This document shows, piece after piece, positions 14,883 to 22,912 of a DNA stretch of 32,355 nucleotides. The notes below the pieces were generated by a model. It was given only the letters and a program-made list of their open reading frames with translations, made no database searches and was not told the DNA's origin. Origin of the DNA: Lachnospiraceae bacterium (GTDB lineage Bacteria > Bacillota > Clostridia > Lachnospirales > Lachnospiraceae); the NCBI GenBank assembly GCA_017428105.1, contig JAFRRM010000021.1, forward strand, positions 1 to 32,355, written 5' to 3'. Numbering within the stretch: the first letter of the stretch is position 1; every line of letters begins with the position of its first letter. The position numbers and the translations under genes are program-made.

Positions 14883-15473
14883 TCAGGCCTCCTTCAGGGC
14901 GGCCAGCGCTTCCTTCGCGCTCTCCGCTTCTTCTCCTTCGCCGGCGGCCGCCAGCTCATACCAGTGACGGGCCATCGCGATATCCTTCGCGGTGCCGTTT
15001 CCGTTCTCGTATGCGTCGCCCAGCAGGACGGCGGCGCCCATGTCGCCCATTTCCGCGCCCTTCTGATACCAGCGGAAGGCCTCCTCCGCGGATTTGGGGA
15101 CGCCGATGCCCTTTTCATGGCACAGGCCGATGAAGCGGGCCGCCGGGGCATACTCCTGCTCCAGCGCCTTCTCCAGCAGCTCCAGCGCCTTTTTCCCGTC
15201 GGTGCGGGCGCCGGTGCCGTACATGTACATGGTGGCCAGACTGGTCAGGGAAGGCGCGTCCCCCTGGTCCGCCGCCGCGGTCAGCCACCGCATGGCCTGA
15301 TCGTAATTCTGCGGGAACAGGATCCCGTGCAGGTATTTATATCCCAGTTCCGCCTGTGCGGGAACATATCCGCAGATCGCGGACGTCATCAGGCTGAGGC
15401 CTGCATTCTGCAGATGGTTCGCAGCCAGATACTGCTGATATTCCGAATAATGCTCTTCGCCGTTTCTTGCCAT
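14883..15473 (-). CDS. Sel1-repeat (TPR-like) protein
   Basis: This 196-residue protein has no signal peptide. It is made of Sel1-like repeats of about 36 residues: AQAELGYKYLHG then ALRWLTAAADQGD-type units, clearest at AMRWLTAAADQGDAPSLTSL, ALELLEKALEQEYAPAARF, AFRWYQKGAEMGDMGAAVLL and ARHWYELAAAGEGEEAESA. These form a helical solenoid that binds other proteins. It is the first gene of a three-gene operon with the kinase and regulator, so it may be an accessory signalling adaptor for that kinase; that is inference from position. A consensus-like promoter lies 43–71 bp upstream. Confidence 0.85.
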   Translation of the reverse strand: MARNGEEHYSEYQQYLAANHLQNAGLSLMTSAICGYVPAQAELGYKYLHGILFPQNYDQAMRWLTAAADQGDAPSLTSLATMYMYGTGARTDGKKALELLEKALEQEYAPAARFIGLCHEKGIGVPKSAEEAFRWYQKGAEMGDMGAAVLLGDAYENGNGTAKDIAMARHWYELAAAGEGEEAESAKEALAALKEA

Positions 15474-15515
15474 TTTTCATTTTTCCTCTTTGGCCTTCAG
15501 GGCCTGTTTTGTTTT

Positions 15516-15544
15516 ATTGTATATGCAAAAATGAGAAAAATCAA
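15516..15544 (-). promoter_or_regulatory. Sigma-A promoter for the Sel1–kinase–regulator operon
   Basis: Minus-strand TTGATT (15539–15544) and TACAAT (15516–15521) are separated by exactly 17 bp. The surrounding DNA is strongly AT-rich. It faces away from the promoter at 15615–15643. Confidence 0.75.
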
Positions 15545-15614
15545 GCAAAAGATGCTTTCCCCCTCATTTCGGGCGGGATTTCCGCCATTTTTCCACGTTC
15601 CGGTCAATTCCCGT

Positions 15615-15643
15615 TTGCACTTCGCGGCCGCTTGAAGTATAAT
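15615..15643 (+). promoter_or_regulatory. Sigma-A promoter for the threonine aldolase gene
   Basis: TTGCAC (15615–15620) and a perfect TATAAT (15638–15643) are separated by 17 bp, about 30 bp before the start codon. AAGGAGG follows in the leader. Confidence 0.8.
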
Positions 15644-15673
15644 GAGACCGAAACAATAAGGAGGTCGTGTTCC

Positions 15674-16765
15674 ATGTCTTCTGAACTCCCCGTTTCCCCT
15701 CTTCTCATCTCCGTTCCGGAGCAGTATTTCGGTTCCGACTACGCGGCGGGCGCCCATCCGGCCGTGATGCGCGCGCTGGCTGCCACCAATCTGCAGAAGA
15801 CCGCCGGCTACGGTCAGGATGAATATTGCCGGGAGGCCGCGGACCTGATCCGCGCCGCCTGCCGCTGCCCGGAAGCCGAGGTCCGTTTCCTGATCGGCGG
15901 TTCCCAGACGAACATGGTGGCCCTCACCGCGCTGCTTGCGTCCTATCAGGGCGTCGCCGCGGCACAGACCGGGCACATCTGGGGCCACGAAGCCGGCGCC
16001 ATCGAGCGCGGCGGCCATCGGGTCATCCCCCTGCCCTCCCACGACGGCCGGGTCGCGGCGGAAGACCTCCGCTCGCTCTGGACCTCGTATCTGAACGACG
16101 AGACCCGGGACCACATCGTGATGCCCGGGGCGGTCTATCTGTCCCAGCCGACGGAATCCGGCACGCTCTACTCCCTGGCGCAGCTGCGCGAGATCAGCGC
16201 GGTCTGCCGGGAAGCCGGTCTTTCGCTGTACGTGGACGGGGCTCGTCTGGCCTACGCCCTCTCCTGCCCGGAAAATGACGTGTCTCTGCCGGATCTGGCC
16301 GCGCTCTGCGACGCGTTCTACATCGGCGGCACCAAGTGCGGCGCGCTGTTCGGCGAAGCCCTCGTCTTCCCGAAAGCAGGGCGCGTCCCGCATTTCTTTT
16401 CCGTAATGAAGCAGAGCGGCGCGGTCCTGGCCAAGGGGCGCCTGCTCGGCGTGCAGTTCAAGGCGCTCTTCACGGACGGTCTGTACGGGGAGATCGGCCG
16501 CACCGCGCTGGAAAAGGCGGACCGGCTGCGCCGCGGGCTCTGCGCGCTGGGCTTCAAACCGCTCGGCTCCTCTCCCACCAACCAGATCTTCATCCGCGTT
16601 TCCGAGCCGCTGTATCACGCGCTGACCGGTGCCGGCTTCGGCGGCTTCTGGTCGCTCGAACCGGACGGGACCTACGTCATCCGCTTCGTCACGGACTGGT
16701 CCGCCGGGGAAAACGACGTGCAGCTGCTGCTTGACTTTTTGGCGCGGAACAGAGACAATAAGTAA
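15674..16765 (+). CDS. ltaE: Low-specificity L-threonine aldolase (PLP, beta-eliminating lyase family)
   Basis: The 363-residue fold-type I PLP enzyme should split L-threonine or allo-threonine into glycine and acetaldehyde. The opening FGSDYAAGAHPAVMRAL and the TAGYGQDEY segment are hallmarks of the Firmicute threonine aldolases. Asp188 in VDGARLAYA binds the pyridine nitrogen and Lys221 in YIGGTKCGAL forms the Schiff base; HIWGHEAGAIE is the substrate-side loop. I chose the ATG at 15674 because AAGGAGG lies nine bases upstream and the promoter TATAAT is about 30 bp before it; upstream in-frame codons lie in or before the promoter. It is followed after 33 bp by glgA. Other beta-eliminating lyases are less likely. 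Confidence 0.9.
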   Translation: MSSELPVSPLLISVPEQYFGSDYAAGAHPAVMRALAATNLQKTAGYGQDEYCREAADLIRAACRCPEAEVRFLIGGSQTNMVALTALLASYQGVAAAQTGHIWGHEAGAIERGGHRVIPLPSHDGRVAAEDLRSLWTSYLNDETRDHIVMPGAVYLSQPTESGTLYSLAQLREISAVCREAGLSLYVDGARLAYALSCPENDVSLPDLAALCDAFYIGGTKCGALFGEALVFPKAGRVPHFFSVMKQSGAVLAKGRLLGVQFKALFTDGLYGEIGRTALEKADRLRRGLCALGFKPLGSSPTNQIFIRVSEPLYHALTGAGFGGFWSLEPDGTYVIRFVTDWSAGENDVQLLLDFLARNRDNK

Positions 16766-16798
16766 CAGGACCAAAAACTACACACAGAGGGCGATCAC

Positions 16799-18241
16799 AT
16801 GAAAAAGATTCTCTTTGCGGCCGCAGAGGCGGTCCCTTTCATCAAGACCGGCGGTCTGGCGGACGTGGCCGGCTCGCTTCCCTTCGCATTCGATCCGGCG
16901 GAGCACGACGTGCGGGTCATGCTGCCCGCCTATACCTGCATCCCCGCCCCGTGGCGGGAGGCCATGCGGGATCTCACGCATTTCTACGTCTGGTTCAACG
17001 GGAAAGAGCGCTATCTGGGCGTCCGGGAACTGACGCACCGCGGCCTGCATTTCTACTTCATCGACAATGAAGATTATTTCGGCGGGCCCGCGCCGTACAC
17101 CGACTACATGTATGACATCGAAAAATTCTGTTTCTTCTCTTTCGCCGTGCTGGCCGTCCTGCCGCACATCGATTTCCGTCCCGACATCATCCACTGCCAC
17201 GACTGGCACACCGGGCTGATCCCCCCGTATCTGGCCACCCAGTTCCGCTACGACCCGTTCTTTGCCGGCATGCGCACGGTCTTCACGATCCACAACCTGA
17301 AATTCCAGGGGATCTGCGGCCGCGACGAGCTGCGCTGCATCAGCGGCCTGCCCGGCGAACTGTTCGCCCAGGGCCCCCTGTGCAGCGGTTCCTGCGGGAA
17401 CATGATGCAGGGCGCGCTGCATTACGCGGACGCGGTCACCACCGTGAGCCAGACCTATGCGCAGGAGATCTGCACGCCCGAATACGGCGAAGGCCTGCAT
17501 TTCTTCTTCGCGGAACGCCGCGACCGGTTCTCCGGGATCGTGAACGGGATCGATGACGCCGTGTTCGACCCGGCGAAAGATCCCTCACTGAAGCGTCATT
17601 ATGACGTCTCGCACGTCAAGAGCGGCAAAGCCGCCAATAAGGCGGCCCTGCAGAAGGAACTCGGCCTGGACGCGGATCCGGACGCGTTTCTGCTCGGGAT
17701 CGTGTCCCGCCTGACGGACCAGAAAGGCATGGACCTGGTCCTTCCGCTGCTGGAAAAACTCACGAGCGGTCCCTGCCAGCTGATCGTGCTGGGCACCGGC
17801 GAGCGGCATTACGAGGACAGCTTCCGTCTGATGGCCGGCGCGCGGCCGAACCGGATGGCGGTCATGACGACCTATGACGAGCCGCTCTCCCACCGCATCT
17901 ACGCCGGCATCGACGCCTTCCTGATGCCGTCCCGCTTCGAGCCCTGCGGCCTGAGCCAGCTCATCGCGCTCCGCTACGGCGCGCTCCCCATCGTCCGCGC
18001 CACCGGCGGCCTGAAGGACACTGTGCGGTCCCTGGACAAAGCCGGCGCGGCCGCGACCGGTTTCATGTTCGAGGATTACGACGTGGGCGGCCTGAACTGG
18101 GCGATCGATCTGGCGATGCGGACGTTCTATGACGACAGGAAGACCTGGGAAAAAATGCGCCGGAACGCCATGCGGGAGGATTTCTCCTGGAGCCGCTCGG
18201 CGGAGGAATACAGCAAGCTCTACGACAAGGTGTTAAAGTAA
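16799..18241 (+). CDS. glgA: Glycogen synthase (ADP-glucose, GT5)
   Basis: The 480-residue enzyme elongates alpha-1,4-glucan from ADP-glucose. It has the GT-B double-Rossmann layout of GT5. The N-terminal KTGGLADVAGSLP (Lys16) binds the nucleotide sugar. IIHCHDWHTGLIP, VFTIHNLKFQG and TTVSQTYAQEI follow in the first domain. The second domain carries GIVSRLTDQKG and the catalytic SRFEPCGLSQLIALRYG. GAGGG lies upstream of the ATG. It probably shares the threonine aldolase promoter. The other glycogen genes (glgC, glgD, glgB, glgP) are not in the window, so here glgA stands alone. The gene ends at a strong terminator. Confidence 0.97.
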   Translation: MKKILFAAAEAVPFIKTGGLADVAGSLPFAFDPAEHDVRVMLPAYTCIPAPWREAMRDLTHFYVWFNGKERYLGVRELTHRGLHFYFIDNEDYFGGPAPYTDYMYDIEKFCFFSFAVLAVLPHIDFRPDIIHCHDWHTGLIPPYLATQFRYDPFFAGMRTVFTIHNLKFQGICGRDELRCISGLPGELFAQGPLCSGSCGNMMQGALHYADAVTTVSQTYAQEICTPEYGEGLHFFFAERRDRFSGIVNGIDDAVFDPAKDPSLKRHYDVSHVKSGKAANKAALQKELGLDADPDAFLLGIVSRLTDQKGMDLVLPLLEKLTSGPCQLIVLGTGERHYEDSFRLMAGARPNRMAVMTTYDEPLSHRIYAGIDAFLMPSRFEPCGLSQLIALRYGALPIVRATGGLKDTVRSLDKAGAAATGFMFEDYDVGGLNWAIDLAMRTFYDDRKTWEKMRRNAMREDFSWSRSAEEYSKLYDKVLK

Positions 18242-18270
18242 CGTCTCCCGGACGGGACGATCACGAAAAA

Positions 18271-18297
18271 GGGCCCGCTGACACAGCGGTCCCTTTT
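18271..18297. terminator. Intrinsic terminator after glgA
   Basis: GGGCCCGCTG (18271–18280) pairs with CAGCGGTCCC (18284–18293) with one mismatch and a three-base loop, followed by TTTT. Five A residues precede it, so it can also act on the minus strand, for the zinc-ribbon gene. Confidence 0.85.
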
Positions 18298-18298
18298 C

Positions 18299-18347
18299 TG
18301 ATCCCGTCAGTTTCTGATCCCGTCAGTTCCGGATCCCGTCAGTTCCG
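18299..18347. repeat. Three 16-bp tandem repeats between two terminators
   Basis: The core ATCCCGTCAG occurs at 18301, 18317 and 18333, exactly 16 bp apart, with flanking TG/GG and TT(T/C)C nearly constant. The array fills the space between two hairpins. No protein is encoded. It probably arose by slippage of the terminator flank. Confidence 0.8.
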
Positions 18348-18368
18348 GGCCATCATTCCGCAAAGCAA

Positions 18369-18396
18369 ACGGACCGGCTAAGCCGGCCCGTTTTTT
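18369..18396 (+). terminator. Second intrinsic terminator
   Basis: ACGGACCGGCT and AGCCGGCCCGT pair with one mismatch around a tight loop, followed by six T residues. It is a backup stop for plus-strand transcription into the convergent zinc-ribbon gene. Confidence 0.75.
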
Positions 18397-18479
18397 GTTT
18401 TCCGGCCGGTCGGATGATCGGCCCGTTGTTTTTCCGGAAGCCGCCCGGTCAGCGGCCCAAAACTGTCATTCTTCCGCGG

Positions 18480-20996
18480 TCACGGCAGGAATTCATCCTG
18501 ATCGGCGTTCAGCCACATGGCCGGGCGCAGGGCGCCCCGGACGGTGGCGGTCTCGCCGGCAAAATCGATGGCGCCGCCGGTGCGGGTGTGGGCTGCCGCG
18601 GAGGCGCTGTCCCCGGCGCTGCGCAGCCACCAGAACACTTCGCCGCCCGCCACGTACGCGCCCGTGCTCCTCGCCGCCGGCGTCGCCGTGGTGGAGATCT
18701 GGGCCGCGGTCATGTACTGCTGCACTTCCTGGATGGAAAGCAGGAAGACGTTGTCCGTGGTATCCGGGCCGCCCGACTGTTTGCTCTGCGGGTTGGCCGG
18801 CGTGGAAAGCGAAGCAGACAGAATGTTGGTGCGCTCCTGCGCGGTAAAGGCGCTGTTCAGGAAGCTGCCGTTCAGGAAGGCGCGGGCGTCGCTGGTGCTC
18901 CAGACCGCAGGCTTCTTCGTGGAGTATACGCTCGTCACGAAGCAGACGCGGCTGATCACCAGGATGCGGCTGCCGTTCTTGGCCAGCACGATCCACTCGA
19001 CGGGCTCTTTGCCCGCGGCGCCGTCCTGATCATATGAACCGAAACGGATCACGTCGCCCGCCCTTGCCTGCGCCAGATAGTAGAACGGGTTGCGTTCCTT
19101 CGCCTGGGTAGTGGGGGCTTCGGTGGTCGGTTCCGCCGTGGTGGTCGGCGCTTCGGTGGTGGGCTCCGCTGTGGTCGTCGGCGCTTCGGTGGTCGGTTCC
19201 GCCGTGGTGGTCGGGGCCTCGGTGGTGGGCTCCGCCGTGGTGGTGGGCGCTTCCGTCGTCGGCTCCGCTGTGGTCGTCGGCGCTTCGGTGGTCGTCGCGG
19301 ATTCTTCCGTGGTGGTTTCCTTTTCCGCGGTGGTGGTCTCTTTCTGCGTCGTGACGGGTTCCGTGGCCGGAAGGGTCGTTTCTTCCGGTTTCGCCGTGGT
19401 GGGCCGGACAGTGGACGGCTCCGCGGTCGCACCGGGCTGCGTGCTCTCCGCCGGCGTGGTCCCGCCGTTTTTGCCGCGTCCGCCCAGCAGGACCGCCGCA
19501 AGCGTCACGATGCCGACGGCAAGCAAAGCCAGGAGAATGATCGGAAGGAGACGCTTTTTGCCGTTCCCCTCTTCCGAAGGCGGCACCTGGCCGCCGTTTC
19601 CGGAGCCGTCTCCGCCGCTCCCGGGACCGCCCGCTTCTTTCGCGGGGATCTCCGCCTCGCCGGCTGCTTCCGGAACAAAGGCCGCCGCAGCGGGGGCAGC
19701 TTCCGCAGCAGGCATTTCTGCCTCAAGGGGAATGGCCTCGACCGCGGAGACTTCTTCCGCAACGGGGATGGCTTCGACCGCAGGCACTTCTTCCGCAACG
19801 GGGATGGCTTCCACCGCAGGCACTTCTTCCGCAATGGGGATCGCTGCGACGGCGGGGATCTCTTCCGCCGCGGAAACGGCTTCCGCTGCCGCTTCTGCCG
19901 GAACAGTTTCCTCTGCCGCTTCAGCGGTTTCTTCTGCCAGGGGGACTGCGGAGATCGATCCTTCCGCCGCCGGCAGAGCGTTTTCCGCCGCATCGGCAGT
20001 TTTCTCCACCACAGGAGATATTTCGCCGGTTTCGGAGATCATATCCTCCCCCGCAAATGCAGTTTCTTCTATTTCGGAAAGAGTTTCCTCCCCCGCCGGT
20101 CCGGCCGTTTCCGTGACCGCGTCCGGCGCCTCAGGCAGGGCTTCTTCCGTTTTCGCGATCGCTTCCTCTGCCGCAGGCAGGACCTCTTCCGCTTCCGCGA
20201 TCGCTTCTTCTGCCTCAGGCGGCAGCTCTTTCGCTTCCGCGATTGCCTCCTCTGCCGCAGGCAGCAGTTTTTCCGCTTCCGCAGCCGTCTGTTCCGCTGC
20301 CTTCACGGCTTCCTCCGCGTGCGCCGTTTTCGCCTGCGCAAACGCGGCCGCCGCTCCCGCCGCGGACATCGCCGCCGTCTTGACGAACAGCGTGTCGCCA
20401 AAGCCGGCGTCCTTTTCTTCTTCCTCCGCCGGTTCCTCTTTCATGGAGAAATCCAGCGGACTGGGCGGCACCACGACAGGAGGCCGGCGGCGCGGCTGTT
20501 CTTCCGCGTTTTCTTCCGGCCCGGCGTCCGACGCTTCCGCTTCCGCCATGGCAAACGGATCGCCCGTTTCCGCGGTGTTTTCCGCGTCGTCCTTCTCGTC
20601 CGCGCGGCCGCTGACGATGCGTTCCACCGCCTGCTCCACGATCCGGGCCGCCTGTTCAGACAGGTCGCTGTCCGGCGTATCCTCCGCCGCGGGCACGCCG
20701 TGCATCAGAGCGCGCGCCTCTTCCAGCGCCGCCTGGTTCTCGCCTTCCGTGAACGGGGCGTCCTGCCCCATGTCGGTCCGGCGCAGCCGGTGCAGGGACG
20801 AAACGATCTCCACCGTTCCCTCCTCGCGCTCTCCGCTCTCCGCTTCGGCCATGGCAATGGCGTCCGGGACGGCGCCGCCGGCAAAAGCGCTCATGATCCG
20901 GCTGATGCTCTGGTCCGGTTTCTCCATCGGTTCGCCGCAGAAGACGCAGATCGTGGTCCCTTCCAGATTTTCACATCCGCAATGTTTGCAGACCAT
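18480..20996 (-). CDS. Zinc-ribbon, single-pass membrane protein with Thr/Pro stalk and DUF6273 domain
   Basis: The 838-residue protein has five parts. Residues 1–25 form a zinc ribbon (Cys3, Cys6, Cys17, Cys20). A long Ala/Glu-rich low-complexity region follows (to about 475), including units of AEEVPAVEAIPV. A membrane helix (LLPIILLALLAVGIVTLAAV) lies at about 482–503. A Thr/Pro/Glu stalk (about 510–640) contains repeated TTEAPTTTAEP. The C-terminus (about 645–838) resembles DUF6273: IRFGSYDQDG, VEWIVLAKNG, ARAFLNGSFLN, NVFLLSIQEVQQY and WWLRSAG. The topology implied is ribbon inside and DUF6273 outside on a wall-spanning stalk. AAGGAGG lies seven bases before the ATG. It is last in the rex–alr–yebC cluster. 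Function is unknown; DUF6273 is common in gut Clostridia surface proteins. Confidence 0.85.
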   Translation of the reverse strand: MVCKHCGCENLEGTTICVFCGEPMEKPDQSISRIMSAFAGGAVPDAIAMAEAESGEREEGTVEIVSSLHRLRRTDMGQDAPFTEGENQAALEEARALMHGVPAAEDTPDSDLSEQAARIVEQAVERIVSGRADEKDDAENTAETGDPFAMAEAEASDAGPEENAEEQPRRRPPVVVPPSPLDFSMKEEPAEEEEKDAGFGDTLFVKTAAMSAAGAAAAFAQAKTAHAEEAVKAAEQTAAEAEKLLPAAEEAIAEAKELPPEAEEAIAEAEEVLPAAEEAIAKTEEALPEAPDAVTETAGPAGEETLSEIEETAFAGEDMISETGEISPVVEKTADAAENALPAAEGSISAVPLAEETAEAAEETVPAEAAAEAVSAAEEIPAVAAIPIAEEVPAVEAIPVAEEVPAVEAIPVAEEVSAVEAIPLEAEMPAAEAAPAAAAFVPEAAGEAEIPAKEAGGPGSGGDGSGNGGQVPPSEEGNGKKRLLPIILLALLAVGIVTLAAVLLGGRGKNGGTTPAESTQPGATAEPSTVRPTTAKPEETTLPATEPVTTQKETTTAEKETTTEESATTTEAPTTTAEPTTEAPTTTAEPTTEAPTTTAEPTTEAPTTTAEPTTEAPTTTAEPTTEAPTTQAKERNPFYYLAQARAGDVIRFGSYDQDGAAGKEPVEWIVLAKNGSRILVISRVCFVTSVYSTKKPAVWSTSDARAFLNGSFLNSAFTAQERTNILSASLSTPANPQSKQSGGPDTTDNVFLLSIQEVQQYMTAAQISTTATPAARSTGAYVAGGEVFWWLRSAGDSASAAAHTRTGGAIDFAGETATVRGALRPAMWLNADQDEFLP
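19108..19290 (-). repeat. 33-bp coding tandem repeats (Thr/Pro stalk)
   Basis: Five to six consecutive 33-bp units encode TTEAPTTTAEP inside the zinc-ribbon/DUF6273 gene. The units alternate synonymous variants (for example GGTTCC or GGCTCC on the plus strand) and keep the frame. The number of copies is likely to vary between strains. Confidence 0.85.
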
Positions 20997-21029
20997 CAGG
21001 GGTCCTCCTTTTCATCGGAACAGGGGGAC

Positions 21030-21758
21030 TTACTCGTCCCAGTTATGGTAGACGTTCTGCACGTCGTCGTCATCGTCCAGCAGGTCCAGGATCCGGTTGA
21101 TGTTCTTCAGATCCTGCTCGTCGGTCAGTTCCACCCAGGTCTGAGGGATCATGGTGACATCCGCGGAGACGATCGGCACGCCGGCGCCCTGGACGGCTTC
21201 CAGCACGGCGGAGAAATCATCCGGCGCCGTCAGGATCTCGTAGCTGTCCTCCTCGTCGGAGAAGTCTTCCGCGCCCGCTTCCACGGCCAGCATCATCAGG
21301 TCGTCCGGATCCATGTCCGTCTCTTCCTTGTCGATGATGATCTGCCCTTTTTCATCGAACATGTAGGACACGCAGCCCTGCGCGCCGACGCTGCCCTGGC
21401 CCTTCGTGAACGCGTTGCGCACGTTGGACGCGGTGCGGTTCTTATTGTCCGTCAGCGTTTCCACGATGATGGCCGTCCCCTTGGGGCCGTATCCTTCATA
21501 CGTGGCGCGCACGTAATCCGCGCCGCCGTTTTCGCCCGCGGCCTTCTTGATGCTGCGGTCGATGGTGTCGTTGGGCATGTTGTTGGCCTTCGCCTTCGCG
21601 ATGATGTCCTTCAGCTTGCTGTTATTATTCGGATCCGGGCCGCCTTCCTTGACGGCCACCGCGATCTCGCGGCCGAAGCGGGTGAAGATCTTGCCCTTTG
21701 CCGCGTCGTTCTTTTCTTTCTTGTGCTTGATGTTTGAAAACTTGGAATGTCCGGACAT
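21030..21758 (-). CDS. yebC: YebC/PmpR family protein
   Basis: The 242-residue protein matches the YebC/PmpR/TACO1 family throughout: MSGHSKFSNIKHKKEK at the start, ARF-type FTRFGREIAVAVKEGGPDPN, NNMPNDTIDRSIKKA, YEGYGPKGTAIIVETLTDN and the acidic C-terminal half. Family members act as transcriptional regulators and, in recent work, in relief of ribosome stalling at difficult motifs. AGGAG lies seven bases before the ATG. It is 12 bp after alr and 33 bp before the zinc-ribbon gene, so all are probably co-transcribed from the rex promoter. Confidence 0.96.
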   Translation of the reverse strand: MSGHSKFSNIKHKKEKNDAAKGKIFTRFGREIAVAVKEGGPDPNNNSKLKDIIAKAKANNMPNDTIDRSIKKAAGENGGADYVRATYEGYGPKGTAIIVETLTDNKNRTASNVRNAFTKGQGSVGAQGCVSYMFDEKGQIIIDKEETDMDPDDLMMLAVEAGAEDFSDEEDSYEILTAPDDFSAVLEAVQGAGVPIVSADVTMIPQTWVELTDEQDLKNINRILDLLDDDDDVQNVYHNWDE

Positions 21759-21770
21759 TTCTGTTCTCCT

Positions 21771-22895
21771 TTATATGTCTTCGCGTATGATATGTCTCAG
21801 GTTGCGCCAGCGGGACAGGCCGCACTGGAACTCGTAATGCAGGATGCCGCTCTTTTCCGCCAGCTCCTCCAGCGTGATCTCCTCCCCGCCGTCGCGCCCC
21901 ATCAGGGTCACATCGTCGCCGAGCCGCACGCCCGGGATGTCGGTCACGTCCGCCATCAGCTGGTCCATGCAGATGTTGCCGCAGATGGGGGCCGCCCGGC
22001 CGTGGATCAGGACGCGGCCCTTCCCGCTCAGCCGGCGGGTGTAGCCGTCCGCGTAGCCCACGGGGATGGTCGCCAGCCGCATCGGCCGGTCCGCCACGAA
22101 ATGGCCTCCGTAGCTCACCGCCTCGCCCGGGAACAGGTCCTTCACCATGATCACGTGGCTCTTGAGTTCCGCCACGGGGAGGAGCTTCACCGGGTGCGGC
22201 ATCTCGTCCGCCGGGTAATGCCCGTAGGCCGCCAGGCCCAGGCGCACCATGTTTTCCGCCATTTCCGGGAAAACGATGGCCGCCGCGCTGTTGGCGATGT
22301 GGCAGATGGGAGGCGAGATCCCGTTGGCTGCAAGTCCTTCCTTCACTTTCCGGTACCGCTCGTACTGCTCGCGGGTGGGCGTTCCGTCCTCTTCGTCCGC
22401 CCGGGCGAAATGGCTGAACAGCCCTTCGAGCTCCAGGCCCGGAAGTCCGGCCAGGGACGTCATCAGGGCGATCCCCGCGTCGTCCGCCTCAAAGCCCAGA
22501 CGGTTCATGCCCGTATCCACCTTGAAGTGGACCAGCGCCTTCGTGCCGAGTTCCGAAGCGATGCGGGAGAGGTCCTCCGCGTCCTCCTTGCGGTAGACGG
22601 TGATGCGGATCTTCTGCCGCATCAGGGCCGGCCAGTCGTCGCGCGCCGTGAAGCCCAGGATCAGGATGGGCTTCTGGATGCCGCAGTTCCGGAGGGAGAT
22701 CCCCTCGTAGGCGGTGGCGGCGGCGAAGAAATCCACCATCGGTTCCAGGACCGGCGCGAGCTCCCGGGCGCCGAGCCCGTACGCATCGGCTTTGGCCACC
22801 AGGCAGGTCCTGACGCCATCCGGCAGGTGTTCCCTGATCGCCCGGATGTTCGCCGCAATGCGGTCGGGATACAGGTTCAGGTATAATCGTTCCAT
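21771..22895 (-). CDS. alr: Alanine racemase
   Basis: This PLP enzyme makes D-alanine for peptidoglycan. The 374-residue product is of normal length. Lys35 in VAKADAYGLG forms the Schiff base and Tyr262 in AVSYGGHF is the second catalytic base on the opposite face. HFKVDTGMNRLGF, GLFSHFARAD and GNICMDQLMADVT are family blocks. The lysine motif usually reads KANAYGHG; here KADAYGLG, a tolerated variant. AGGAG with a 10-base spacer precedes the ATG. It starts 17 bp after rex and lies 12 bp before yebC. Confidence 0.96.
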   Translation of the reverse strand: MERLYLNLYPDRIAANIRAIREHLPDGVRTCLVAKADAYGLGARELAPVLEPMVDFFAAATAYEGISLRNCGIQKPILILGFTARDDWPALMRQKIRITVYRKEDAEDLSRIASELGTKALVHFKVDTGMNRLGFEADDAGIALMTSLAGLPGLELEGLFSHFARADEEDGTPTREQYERYRKVKEGLAANGISPPICHIANSAAAIVFPEMAENMVRLGLAAYGHYPADEMPHPVKLLPVAELKSHVIMVKDLFPGEAVSYGGHFVADRPMRLATIPVGYADGYTRRLSGKGRVLIHGRAAPICGNICMDQLMADVTDIPGVRLGDDVTLMGRDGGEEITLEELAEKSGILHYEFQCGLSRWRNLRHIIREDI

Positions 22896-22912
22896 AAGAC
22901 CGGAACTCCTTT

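Noticed and set aside
15497..16774. Minus-strand open frame of 425 codons opposite the threonine aldolase gene
   Set aside because: The plus strand carries a consensus promoter, ribosome binding site and PLP enzyme motifs; the antisense product is Arg/Gly/Gln-rich without structure.
19108..19290. 33-bp repeats considered as a CRISPR array
   Set aside because: There are no spacers; the repeats are contiguous, in frame and encode the Thr/Pro stalk of a membrane protein.
19090..21051. Plus-strand open frame of 653 codons rich in Ser, Ala and Val
   Set aside because: It is the antisense of the Ala/Glu and Thr/Pro repeats of the zinc-ribbon gene, whose ordered zinc ribbon, membrane helix and DUF6273 domain prove the minus strand.
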